Assembly: GCF_027942865.1 (NCBI RefSeq)
Contig: NC_134514.1
Location: forward strand, 1,320,169-1,384,168
DNA length: 64,000 nucleotides
DNA from: Odontesthes bonariensis
Lineage: Eukaryota > Chordata > Actinopteri > Atheriniformes > Atherinopsidae
Direction: 5' to 3'
Shown here: one piece after another, positions 43,804 to 53,223 of the stretch
Position numbering within the stretch: position 1 is the first letter of the stretch
How the letters are laid out: the number at the start of each line of letters is the position of its first letter
Made by a program: the position numbers and the translations under genes
Notes under the pieces: model-generated
Database searches by the model: none
What the model saw: only the letters and a program-made list of their open reading frames with translations
What the model was told of the DNA's origin: nothing

Positions 43804-44526
43804 GTGGCAGTGCAGGAGTGTTGGAGGTGCGGGCAGCCTGGTCACTTTCGCCGCGAGTGCCCGCTGGAGGTCGGCCAGGTGATCCGGGTTGTCGGCCCTC
43901 CAGCACCCTCCCCCGGTCCAGGAGGGACGTACAGCGTTCCGGTAAGGATTCAGGGGGGTACACATCAGGCAATGGTGGACTCAGGCTGCACGCAGTCCAT
44001 AGTTCACCAGAATCTGATTCGACCCGGGGCTTTGATAGAGGCGGGGTGGGTGGATATTAGGTGTGTACATGGGGATATTCACAGATACCCTGTAGTTCCA
44101 GTGGAAATTCGTTATAAGGGAAAAAAGCATAGTGTGAAGGCTGCGGTTAGCTCCCGCCATGTGCACCCCCTGATTTTGGGTACTGATTGGCCTGGGTTTG
44201 ATAAACTGGTGGGGCAATGTGTGGGGTATGGGACATGGGATATGTGCGCTGTGCTCAGTGGTGATGCGAGGTTGTCCGACACTGCAGACGGGGAGGGGGA
44301 ACCGGCGGCGCCTCCTCAGGAGGCGCCGCAGGTTCCTGTGTTTGACTCCATGGAACATTTTCCACTTGAACAGTCTCGTGATGATACTCTACGCTGTGCC
44401 TTTGACCAAGTGATAAAAATTGATGGTCACGTGGTGCGCCCTGACACAGCGTTAACATATCCACACTTTTCATTGTGCAGGGATAGGTTGTACAGAGTGA
44501 GTCGTGACAGCCAGAGGAAACAGTAA
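43804..44526 (+). pseudogene. Gmr1-like zinc knuckle and protease region (fossil)
   Basis: A zinc knuckle, CWRCGQPGHFRREC, is followed by an aspartic protease with VDSGCTQS at the active site (the usual DTG/DSG form) and the later ILGTDW motif. Confidence 0.8.
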
Positions 44527-44539
44527 CACAGTTGTTGGT

Positions 44540-45225
44540 CCCGAAAAGCCGTCGGGAAATGGTTTTCCAGGCGGCTCATTATAACCCGATGGCTGGGCAC
44601 ATGGGGTATGAAAAGACACTGAACTGTGTAATGGCCCGATTCTATTGGCCAGGCATTCGGGCGGATGTACGCCGCTGGTGTGCGTCCTGCCCCCGAATGC
44701 CAGTTGGTTAACCAACAGGCCATCTCGAGAGCGCCTTTGCGCCCATTACCGCTGATCGAGGTCCCATTTGAGCGGATTGGGATGGATCTCATTGGGCCAT
44801 TTCACCAAACCGCACGCGGATATCGCTTTGTGTTAGTCCTGGTGGATTACGCAACACGATATCCAGAGGCACTGCCACTGCGCAGCATATCTGCAAAGAG
44901 TGTTGCACAGGCAATGTTTCAAGTGATCTCCCGAGTCGGGATCCCAAAATAGATCCTGACTGATCAAGGCACACAATTTATGTCACGAACACTGAGAGAA
45001 CTGTACGGATTATTGGGAATCAAGTCCATTCGAACGAGTGTTTACCACCCTCAAATGGACAGCCTCGTTGAGCGCCTGAATAGGACTTTGAAGTCCATGA
45101 TCCGTAAGTTTGTGCACGGGGATAGTGGTAAATGGGACAGGTGGCTAGAGGGACAGGTCGCTAGATCCTCTGCTGTTTGCAGTGCGCGAGGTTCCCCAGG
45201 CCTCCACAGGATTTTCTCCCTTTGA
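44540..45225 (+). pseudogene. Gmr1-like integrase region (fossil)
   Basis: A zinc-binding stretch around FYWPGIRADVRRW, then the catalytic core with RIGMDLIGPF, ILTDQGTQFMS and YHPQMDSLVERLNRTLKS, the D-D-E pattern of Ty3/gypsy integrases. Broken copy. Confidence 0.8.
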
Positions 45226-45512
45226 ACTGCTGTTTGGCAGCATCCACTTGTCTAATCACTCTCCCCTAATCACAGTAGCGTGCTGGAACCAGGAGAGAGG
45301 AGGAGAACAAGCCGGCACAAAGCGCAGGAAGCACAGGAGGGAGGCCGTGCTAAGAAGAGAACACTGAAAGAAAACAATAAAGCATTATACCGTCACCAGA
45401 TCTCAGTCATACTTGCCTGCTGAAAGAACCCACAGTGGCTGTGAGAACGTCACAGTTATATATCCTCATTTGTAAGTCGCTTTGGATAAAAGCATCTGCT
45501 AAATGCATAAAC

Positions 45513-45870
45513 ATAACAACTTCAGTTTGTCTGAATTTAGAAGCAGACAGTTCTGAGTCATCCAGGTCTTTATGTCTTCAAGACATGCTTGTAGACTGAC
45601 CAACCTATTGGGTTCATCTGGTTTCATAGATAAGTACAACTGAGTATTTTCAGCATAGCAGTGGAGCTTTATGCCATGCTGTCTAATAATGTTACCTAAT
45701 GGAAGCATGTATAAAGTGAAAAGAATCGGTCCAAGCACAGAACCCTGAGGAACGCCATGACTTACTCTGGTGTGAGAGGAAGAATCTTCATTTACAAGAA
45801 CAAACTGGGATCTATCAGATAAATATGACTTAAACCAGCCTAATGCAGTTCCTTTAATCCCAATAACATT
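45513..45870 (-). mobile_element. L2-like LINE (type A) RT fragment, inverted copy 3
   Basis: It matches 4628-4985, with the same junction. In this copy the YADD box reads YAEN, so the catalytic motif is lost. Confidence 0.8.
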
Positions 45871-46239
45871 TTCAAGTCTCTGAAATAGTTTCTTTTGCTT
45901 TAATGAGCAACCGAGACCCCCAATTTGAAGTATATTTTAAACCATGAACTTTATTTACTATTACATCTTTTGTAATGAACCACCCTGCAGTAAACACATG
46001 ATGCCCATAAACTATACTTAAGAATGTACTTGCAGATTAATTGTTTCACTTTTCCTACATGCTTTATATTTTTAAGGGTCATGGGGGCCTGTCCCATCTA
46101 CCTTCGGGTGAGAGAAGGTAGATCGTAACCTTGACGGGTACCAGTCTTATCGACTGTGATAATCATCATAAAGAATTACCTTTTGTCATTTGGAGAAGAT
46201 TCTGAAAGCCATGATACAGTAATTCATTAAAGCTAAACA
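45871..46239. repeat. Duplicated non-coding repeat block, copy 3
   Basis: It matches 4986-5335 and 17806-18175, including the hairpin. No gene is seen. Confidence 0.55.
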
Positions 46240-47625
46240 CAAGTAACTTGTGCTAAAGAAAAAATGGACCAGACTCAGTGAATAATTCCCTATAATATGG
46301 ATCAGTGAGCAGTGCTGACCAACATGTCATTGGGGTCATCAGGTGGGAACCTCCTTTCATCAGTGTTTCCTCTAGTTGGGCCCATGACACCTCCAGGGGG
46401 CTAGAGAGTGATCACTGGCGTCCCAGAGTCACTCCCCTAATGCCAGCCATCACTGCTCCTCACACCACAACAACCATCTTTTTTTTTTCAAGCCACAAGC
46501 TACCTCAGCCTCTCATCAACTGCACACCAGTCAGAGCGGGGTGGAGATACAAACCCTGGTTCGGGTAGGGGGTAGAAATAGAAGAGGTAAAGATAAGTAG
46601 GAATGGGATTCAAACCTTGGTTCGGGTAGGGGGTAGAAATAGAAGAGGTAAAGATAAGTAGGAATGGGATTCAAACCCTGGTTTGGGTAGGGGGTAGAAA
46701 TAGAAGAGGTAAAGATAAGTAGGAATGGGATTCAAACCCTGGTTTGGGTAGGGGTTTAGAAATACAAGAGGTAAAGATAAGTAGGAATGGGATTCAAACC
46801 CTGTTCGGGTAGGGGGTAGAAATAGAAGAGGTAAAGATAAGTAGGAATGGGATTCAAACCTTGGTTCGGGTAGGGGGTAGAAATAGAAGAGGTAAAGATA
46901 AGTAGGAATGGGATTCAAACCCTGTTCGGGTAGGGGTTAGAAATAGAAGAGGTAAAGATAAGTAGGAATGGGATTCAAACCCTGGTTTGGGTAGGGGGTA
47001 GAAATAGAAGAGGTAAAGATAAGTAGGAATGGGATTCAAACCCTGGTTTGGGTAGGGGTTTAGAAATAGAAGAGGCGAAGATAAGTAGGAATGGGATTCA
47101 AACCTTGGTTCGGGTAGGGGGCAGAAATAGAAGAGGTAAAGATAAGTACGGATGGGATTCAAACCCTGGTTTGGGTAGGGGGTAGAAATAGAAGAGGTAA
47201 AGATAAGTACGGATGGGATTCAAACCCTGGTTTGGGTAAGGGGTAGAAATAGAAGAGGTAAAGATAAGTACGGATGGGATTCATACCCTGGTTCAGGTAG
47301 GGGGTAATGAAAGTATAGAGGGTGCCAGAGGTGGAGGCAGGACAAGACACACTAGCAGATTCAGCAGACAAACTCACCTAAGCAGTCCTATAATCACTAA
47401 AAATACCAGCAAAAACAAAGCCATACAGGCCAACTCACTTAAAATGGCCGCCTGGTTTCAAAAGGCTCACATGGGCCACACCCTCAACTTAAATATCTTG
47501 AACTTCTTCTTTGCTTCTTCGTTTACCCTAAGTGCTCCTCCTGCTGGGCCCCCAGCTGCTATTGCTTCTTCTAATCCAAATCCACTGACTGGACTTTACT
47601 GCCTCATCTGACACTTCCTTCACTA
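46240..47625 (-). mobile_element. REL-endonuclease LINE 3' end with expanded array
   Basis: Inverted 3' UTR plus the C-terminal codons (KIVKEVSDEAVKSSQWIWI). The 61-bp motif present as one or two units elsewhere is expanded here to about 12. Confidence 0.75.
46545..47310. repeat. 61-bp minisatellite, about 12 copies
   Basis: The unit contains GGTAAAGATAAGTAGGAATG, GGATTCAAACC and TTCGGGTAGGGGGTAGAAAT. The minus strand of each unit has GGTTTGAATCC, close to the pol III B-box consensus GGTTCGANTCC. The expansion is specific to this LINE copy. Confidence 0.9.
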
Positions 47626-47689
47626 TTTTCCTCACACTCTGTTCACTTACACCCAGCTCCCTCAACAATGAGACAACAGACTTTGCAAC

Positions 47690-48137
47690 AATTAAAAAAA
47701 ACAGAGTGTGTATGTAAAACATCATGACAGTCACAATGAGTCCAGTGATCAGTCGTCTGTTTCTTGGTTATGCGACTCCACAGAAACTGTCTCTGGTGGA
47801 TTAATACAGTTGTTTCTGCTGTGTGGTGTATAATGTATATTGTGATGCCCACAGCATCAGACTGACCTCATACGTCACAACGTCTCTGTGTCGACTCTTT
47901 AAGAGAAGCAGCAGCTCTCTGCTCAGTTAGGCTGATTCACACTTTGACTCACTGCTACTGTTTGACATATTCGTCTCATTTAATAATTTGATTATTATTT
48001 TCTTTGATGTTAATATATGCTGTTTGTGTTGTTGAAGGTTCATCTCTATAATTAGCTGAAAACAAGTTTAACTTTTCAATCATATGTGGAAATGAACATT
48101 GATTAATGCATTTAACAGATTTATGATTTCTTTACAG
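47690..48137 (+). promoter_or_regulatory. OR5 upstream region with splice acceptor
   Basis: It matches 6430-6880 and 5340-5695. The acceptor ATTTCTTTACAG ends at 48137, 12 bases before the chosen start codon. Confidence 0.6.
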
Positions 48138-48149
48138 CTTAAGATAAGG

Positions 48150-49121
48150 ATGAAAATTAATTCTACACAAGTTTTATATTTCACATTAAGTTCTTACTTT
48201 AACAAAGATTTGTTCACATACTTATTCTTCATGATCCTCACGTCTTTGTATCTTATAATAGTTGGTTCTAATGTTCTGCTCATCGTGGTTATCGGTGTGA
48301 ACAGGAGCTTACATGAACCCATGTACATGTTCCTGTGCAGCCTGTTTGTAAATGAGCTGTATGGTAGTTCAGGGCTGTTTCCATTCCTGCTGATTCAGAT
48401 CCTCTCTGACGTTCACACTGTTTCTGCTCCTCTTTGTTTCCTGCAGGTTTTCTGTATTTATACTTTTGGAAGTATTGAATTTTTTAACTTAGCCGTCATG
48501 TCTTACGACAGATATTTTGCCATCTGTTATCCTCTGCAGTACCACACATTAATGACATCTAACAAGGTAGTTTTTCTCATTGGTATCATATGGTCAAGCC
48601 CTCCTTTTTTCATTAGTGTCACAACATCTTTAAGTGCTTCTCTGCAGCTGTGTGGGAACATCATTAACAAAGTGTACTGTGACAACCACTCCATCATAAA
48701 ACTGGCCTGTTATGACACCACAGTCAATGATATCTATGAGTATGTTGCTGCTTCTTTCACAGTCTGTGTTCCAGTGTTTATAATTCTCTACACTTATGTT
48801 CAGATCCTTAAAGTCTGTTTTTCTGGATCCAAACAGACGAGACAGAAAGCTGTCAGTACCTGCACACCTCACCTGGCTTCTCTGCTCAACTTCTCCTTTG
48901 GAGTTTGCTTTGAAGTATTACAGAGCAGATTCAACATGAACAATGTTCCAAACATGTTCAGAATATTTTTATCATCTTACTTCCTTACTTGTCAGCCACT
49001 GTTTAACCCTGTTCTGTATGGACTGAACATGTCCAAAATACGTCAGTTATGTAAAAGTCTACTTCTGAGCTTTGCTGGCAAATGTGGAGTTCAGGATGAG
49101 GAAAGACAGATAATGAATTAA
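48150..49121 (+). CDS. Olfactory receptor OR5
   Basis: A 323-residue odorant GPCR. The start MKINST at 48150 is chosen because the acceptor ends at 48137; an upstream in-frame ATG at 48099 would lie in the intron. It has an NST glycosylation site, LHEPMY, MSYDRYFAIC, ECL2 cysteines, TYVQILKVCFSGS, KAVSTC and NPVLYGL. The C-terminus is longer than in OR2 or OR6 (SFAGKCGVQDEERQIMN). The first 85 residues are almost identical to OR1. The rest differs from OR1 but matches the inverted fragment OR4. Confidence 0.95.
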   Translation: MKINSTQVLYFTLSSYFNKDLFTYLFFMILTSLYLIIVGSNVLLIVVIGVNRSLHEPMYMFLCSLFVNELYGSSGLFPFLLIQILSDVHTVSAPLCFLQVFCIYTFGSIEFFNLAVMSYDRYFAICYPLQYHTLMTSNKVVFLIGIIWSSPPFFISVTTSLSASLQLCGNIINKVYCDNHSIIKLACYDTTVNDIYEYVAASFTVCVPVFIILYTYVQILKVCFSGSKQTRQKAVSTCTPHLASLLNFSFGVCFEVLQSRFNMNNVPNMFRIFLSSYFLTCQPLFNPVLYGLNMSKIRQLCKSLLLSFAGKCGVQDEERQIMN

Positions 49122-49250
49122 ATGTTTGTCTTTGACTTCACTCGTGTCAGAAATGATTTCTACAGATAATCAGGAAATATATTTTTCAACTGAAAAGAAA
49201 CTTTTACTAAACTCCAGAGAGGGTGGAGTATGAATGGGAAACAAGAACTT

Positions 49251-50202
49251 TGTCAGGTAGGGTGGGTGCGAGGCGTGGAAGGACACGGCTGCAGATTCTT
49301 CAAAAACAAAACTTGGTTTATTTTCAAAAACAGGTTTTAACAAAAAGAGCGGCTGAGCCGAATACCAAAAACTAAACTGTGACGAAAAAAAACAAAAAAT
49401 GACTATGGCTTGGAATAACTAGAAAGGTACTTAAAGGGGAACTCCGGGGCATTTGAAGCGCAATCCCATTGCTAGAGGTTGTCAAATACTGATAGTAGGA
49501 TAATATTACAATATTACTGGGCATGTATTGTTGTAATGTTTTAAATACTTGAACGCAATTTTTCTAGAGAAGATAATTGCTTTGTATTTGGGAGTATCGT
49601 CCATTGACTCTTTTGGGCTTTCACATGTGCGAGCATACAACCAGCCGGTGAGTTACATGCTGTTTATAAAGTTGTTTTGTAACGTCCCCATGCCAGTAAT
49701 GTGAGAACCATGCATATGGTTTTGATGGTAAGGCTTATGACTTTATTGTCGGATGGTTTATAAAGTGGTGTGACGTTTCTGCAGTGTGCAAGTTGTTGTT
49801 TTACGTGGAAGGGTTAGCGCTTGCCCCTTAGCCACCACGTATTAGCCTCGCATGACAGGCTGAGCGAACAGCGCAATCTCCGCACAGGGAGCGCCGATTT
49901 GCACCAGTCTGTGTCCTACTATCAGTATTTGACAACCTCTAGCAATGGGATTGCGCTTCAAATGCCCCGGAGTTCCCCTTTAACTTGGTTGAGACAGTAC
50001 TGTGGAGGGTGATTGGTGAGTGAGTACAGCTGATGGGGAAAACACAGGTGAAGGAAGTGAAGCTGATGACCTGAACATAGGGACAGAGGAAAGAACAGTG
50101 GCAAAACATGGCAAGACTTAACTAAACATGAACTTAAAAACTAAGACATGACATGACAAAACACAGAACTAAAGACATGGGAAAAACCCCATGAACGTGA
50201 CA
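49251..50202 (-). mobile_element. LTR (fossil) carrying a nested TTAA MITE
   Basis: The minus strand begins TGTCACGTTCATGGGG at 50202 and ends CCTGACA at 49251. A purine-rich stretch lies just upstream (about 50203-50225), so this looks like a 3' LTR with a stub of interior. The 545-bp MITE plus its TTAA duplication is inserted within it. It is related to the LTRs at 15651-16412, 50705-51153 and 61557-61973. Confidence 0.65.
49435..49979. mobile_element. TTAA MITE with perfect 66-bp inverted ends (T2/Kolobok-like)
   Basis: A 545-bp element flanked by TTAA (49431-49434 and 49980-49983). The ends 49435-49500 and 49914-49979 are exact inverted copies starting AGGGGAACTCCGG. TTAAAGGGG matches the TTAAAGGRR end motif described for T2-type MITEs linked to Kolobok transposases. 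No coding sequence is seen. Perfect ends suggest recent mobility. Confidence 0.85.
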
Positions 50203-50287
50203 GAGCCCACCCCTCGAGGGTGGGAGGGAAGGGCTCGAAATTGTGGGTCCCCGGCCCCATGGGCTCTCTGGCCTCTGTGGCTGCGAG

Positions 50288-50620
50288 TGTGGGAGAGCAG
50301 AGTCATGACATTTGTCCTAATTACACAATGTGCCTGTTGTCCGGGTTATGAAGATTAGAATAAGCTTTGTTTACGATAATGGCGAATTCCAGGCGCCTTA
50401 GAGAGATTGGGTTTGGGCCACATACGCATTGGAGGAGTCAGGAGGAGTATAAAGGATTGTCACAAACTGAGGTCAAAGGGAATTTCCGGGCATTCTGAAA
50501 TGTACTTGTCTCTGTGACGGTCTGTTCAATAAATTCCCCATAAGAGGATGACCACGGCTCGTCCGACTCATTTTTCTCCACAACATAATGGTGACCCCGA
50601 CGTGAGTCGGACGCGACATC
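50288..50620 (+). mobile_element. 5' LTR and primer site of an ERV related to the one in OR3 (fossil)
   Basis: A 298-bp LTR (50288-50585) starts TGTGGGAGA and ends CTCCACAACA, with a GAGTATAAAGG box and CAATAAA. TGGTGACCCCGACGTGA follows at 50588, a near-complete match to the 3' end of tRNA-Trp. It is clearly diverged from the 20114-28224 LTRs but of the same family. The rest of the element is absent. Confidence 0.8.
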
Positions 50621-50629
50621 CCAAAACCT

Positions 50630-51153
50630 GGGTGGGAGGGAGGGGCTCGGAGATGTGAGTCTATGGGCGCTGGCTCTCTGGGCTCTATGGGCACTGACTC
50701 TCCTAGCTGGGGCTCAAGCTCTTTAGAGGAGTAAAAGCAAACTTGTTTTATTTACAAAAAATAACAAGTCAAAACAAGGCGTTGCTGAGCCGGATGACGA
50801 AACTAGACTGTGGAACAAAACATGAGTATGACTGTGACAAAAACAAAAGACTTGACATGAAAAACACTTAACTTGGATTGACGTGGCCTGGCGTGACGTG
50901 AAAGGTGAAAGGATCTCACAATGAATGTGAGAAACCAGAGAGACTAAATACTGAGGGAACTGATGAAAGACTGGATGCAGCTGAGAAAAATCGGCAGGTG
51001 AATTTAATGAACTAATGACCTGAACATGGGGGGAAAATGGCAAAACTAACTACAATACCTGAACTAAGAAAACTAAGGCATGATATAAACTAAAACATGA
51101 TAAAATAAAAAAATAAGAACTCAAAACATGGGGAAAACCCCATGGACATGACA
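50630..51153 (-). mobile_element. LTR-like sequence with minisatellite seed (fossil)
   Basis: It matches 15630-16412 without the LINE insert. 50655-50700 holds two or three 24-bp units of the family expanded at 14655-15650. The minus strand begins TGTCATGTCCATGGGG. Confidence 0.6.
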
Positions 51154-51590
51154 GGATGAAGGGAGGGATGAAGGGAGGGATGAAGGGAGGGATGGATGGA
51201 CCATTAATCCAAAACTGTCTGTCTCTTCAGACATGGGCCATGTTCCGTGCCTCCATTGTTGAGACGGCTGACCGGAGCTGTGGCCGTAAGGTGGTCGGTG
51301 CCTGTCCTGGCAGCAATCCTCGAACCCGCTGGTGGACACCAGCCGTGAGGGAAGCCGTCAAGCTGAAGAAGGAGTCCTATCGGGCCTTTTTGGCCAGTGG
51401 GACTCTGGAAGCAGCTGATGGGTACCGACAGGCCAAGCGGAACACAGTCTCGTGGTAGCTGAGGTAAAAACTCGGCTTGGGAGGAGTTCGGGGAGGCCAT
51501 GGAGAACGACTTCCGGACGGCCTCGAAGAGTTTCTTCCTGGTAAGGTCTATTCGGGGGTACTGGAGAGGAGGATCCGCGTCTGGTCTAAC
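51154..51590 (+). mobile_element. LINE (type C) ORF2 fragment, second copy
   Basis: MFRASIVETADRSCG and NPRTRWWTPAVREAVKLKK, then FLPGKVYSGV. It is joined to the L2-like 3' end exactly as at 16970. Confidence 0.7.
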
Positions 51591-52197
51591 AGAGCACATC
51601 TGTTCATTGAGCTCCACTGGCTACCCTCAGCCGCCCGCATCAGATTCAAGTCCCTGATGTTAGCCTACAGAGTCCTGAATGGTACGGCTCCCATCTACCC
51701 GAATGCTCTCGCAAAGCCTTTCGTCACGACTCGATCACTCCGGTTGTCAAAGAATTGTAATCTAGCAGTGCCTACACCACGCTGAAGACAATCCAGACTC
51801 GTCTCATGTGTCATTCAACGATGGTGGAATGACCTACCGAGCGCTACCAGAACAGATAGAACCTGAATATCTTCAAGAACCTCTTTCAGACCCAGCTCTT
51901 CAGAGAGAATCTCCTATCCTGCACTGACCCTGAACTTTCCTCAATGCCTGAACTCTATCTCTGCACTGTCCCCTCTGACAGAGCCCGACTGTTGGTTTCC
52001 TTCTACGTTGCTTATTGTTAGCTTTGATGTTATCTTTGATGTTAGCTTTGATGTTAGCTGTAATATTAGCTGTAATATTAGCTTTGATGTTAGCTGTGAT
52101 GTTAGCTGTGATGTTAGCTTTGATGTTAGCTTTGATGTTATATCCTCATCTGGGAGTCGCTTTGGATAAAAGCGTCTGCTAAATGCAGAAACATAAA
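51591..52197 (+). mobile_element. L2-like LINE (type B) 3' end with 12-bp repeat expansion
   Basis: FIELHWLPSAARIRFK and YRVLNGTAPIYPNALAK, then the C-terminus and tail TTTGGATAAAAGCGTCTGCT (52158 onward). The 3' UTR motif GCTTTGATGTTA, single elsewhere, is repeated about ten times at 52018-52140. Confidence 0.75.
52018..52140. repeat. 12-bp tandem repeat in LINE 3' UTR
   Basis: About ten units of GCTTTGATGTTA with GCTGTAATATTA variants. Confidence 0.85.
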
Positions 52198-52352
52198 CAT
52201 AATTGAAGGCTCGTTAAAGTCTTCCTATGTTTTGGATCTGGCTGCTTGAAGCATTCTTGCATCTGTGTGCTCTTTCACCACCTTCCATTATCCATAGAGA
52301 AGATGTAGTTCTTCTTCGGTCATGTCGCCTAAAATAAACAAACCAGACTCAG

Positions 52353-52955
52353 GCTGTGTTCGAAACCGCCTACTACATACTACATACTCATTCGATCAGA
52401 CAGTATGCAGAGCTTTTACCCACAGTGCATTTCACTCCTGCCCGAGCCGAAATCAGCCGGCCTGAAGCTGATTTCTCTTAAGCTCTAAACTCTGTAAACT
52501 TTAGCAACATTTAAAACATTTTCAGGCGAGAAAGTAGTCGTTTAGATCCCCAACGTGTTGAAAACCTGACAAAATACCGGCTGTTTACAATTTTGTTCCC
52601 ACGAATTCGGCGCTACTAAAGCTAGCCGCAGTGACCAACGCACTTCCGGTTATTTTCACAAAATAAAATACCCGTTGCCTTTTATCATAGGGAAAGCCAT
52701 TACCATACAATTGGTGCTTTTGTTTTGAAAACAGGAAGTGAACCTACCCTCGTTGTAGCTAGCTTGAAACTGCCGTTTTGACAGGAAATGACGATCGGCA
52801 ACGTCACGTTACGTTGCATCTTGGGTAGTTTGAGTATGAGTAGTAACCTCATGATGCATACCCAACATTTAGGAGAATCTAGTACGCATCTGGGAACTTA
52901 AAAAAAGTTAAAGTTAGTAGGAGTAGTGGGAGAAGTAGGCGGTTTCGAACACAGC
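52353..52955 (-). mobile_element. MITE with GCTGTGTTCGAAACCGC ends, copy 2
   Basis: Both ends are present: GCTGTGTTCGAAACCGCC at the left and GGCGGTTTCGAACACAGC at the right, flanked by CTCAG. The inside is the reverse complement of 32438-33120. No transposase is seen. hAT-like is the best guess. Confidence 0.75.
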
Positions 52956-53196
52956 CTCAGTCCAGACCTGCTGCTCTGGGAGTAAACCATGGTTTCCAAC
53001 AACAAACTGGCGTCAGAGAAGGTATAAAACTGTCCTCATGCTGCAGCAGTAAGAAGAAACTCCAACACTCTGCACTGTGAAGGTGAGCTCTGAGTAATCT
53101 GTCAATGCCAGTAAACAGGAGAATTGTCTCGTTCTTTAAAAAGTTTTTCAAATGAAAAATCAGATGATTAAGAAGCAAAGTGTGATTATTTTCCCA

Positions 53197-53223
53197 TTTT
53201 TTTGTCTTTTAAGTCAGAGAGAC
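53197..53223 (+). promoter_or_regulatory. OR7 splice acceptor and short 5' UTR
   Basis: A pyrimidine tract, TTTTTTTGTCTTTTAAG, ends at 53213, ten bases before the start codon. Confidence 0.6.

Larger units (their letters stand above)
42590..45454 (+). mobile_element. Gmr1-like Ty3/gypsy retrotransposon (fossil)
   Basis: Flanked by GTTAT on both sides (42585-42589 and 45455-45459). The 5' LTR is 42590-42872; a shorter 3' LTR remnant ends at 45454. A primer-binding site, TGGCGCCTGAAC, follows the 5' LTR. Parts seen, in order, are gag, zinc knuckle, aspartic protease and integrase. Integrase following protease directly, with no reverse transcriptase between them, fits the Gmr1-like pol order. 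No reverse transcriptase is seen. The copy is broken in several places. The LTR portions that can be compared differ at about three positions in 200, so it is fairly young. Confidence 0.85.
41601..45512 (+). mobile_element. L2-like LINE (type B) 3' half, second copy, split by a Ty3/gypsy fossil
   Basis: [24 protein letters not shown] and [13 protein letters not shown], then SGLDYCHTLLTGL and ELHWLPLTAR, then the conserved tail at 45478-45512. It shows the uninterrupted sites for the two insertions found in 2801-4627, but carries its own LTR element at 42590-45454. Confidence 0.85.

Noticed and set aside
43136-43965. Minus-strand frames opposite the Gmr1-like gag and protease
   Set aside because: They are shadows in GC-rich sequence of the plus-strand fossil.
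46545-47310. tRNA gene cluster
   Set aside because: Only a B-box-like motif is present; no A box, acceptor stem or cloverleaf could be drawn.
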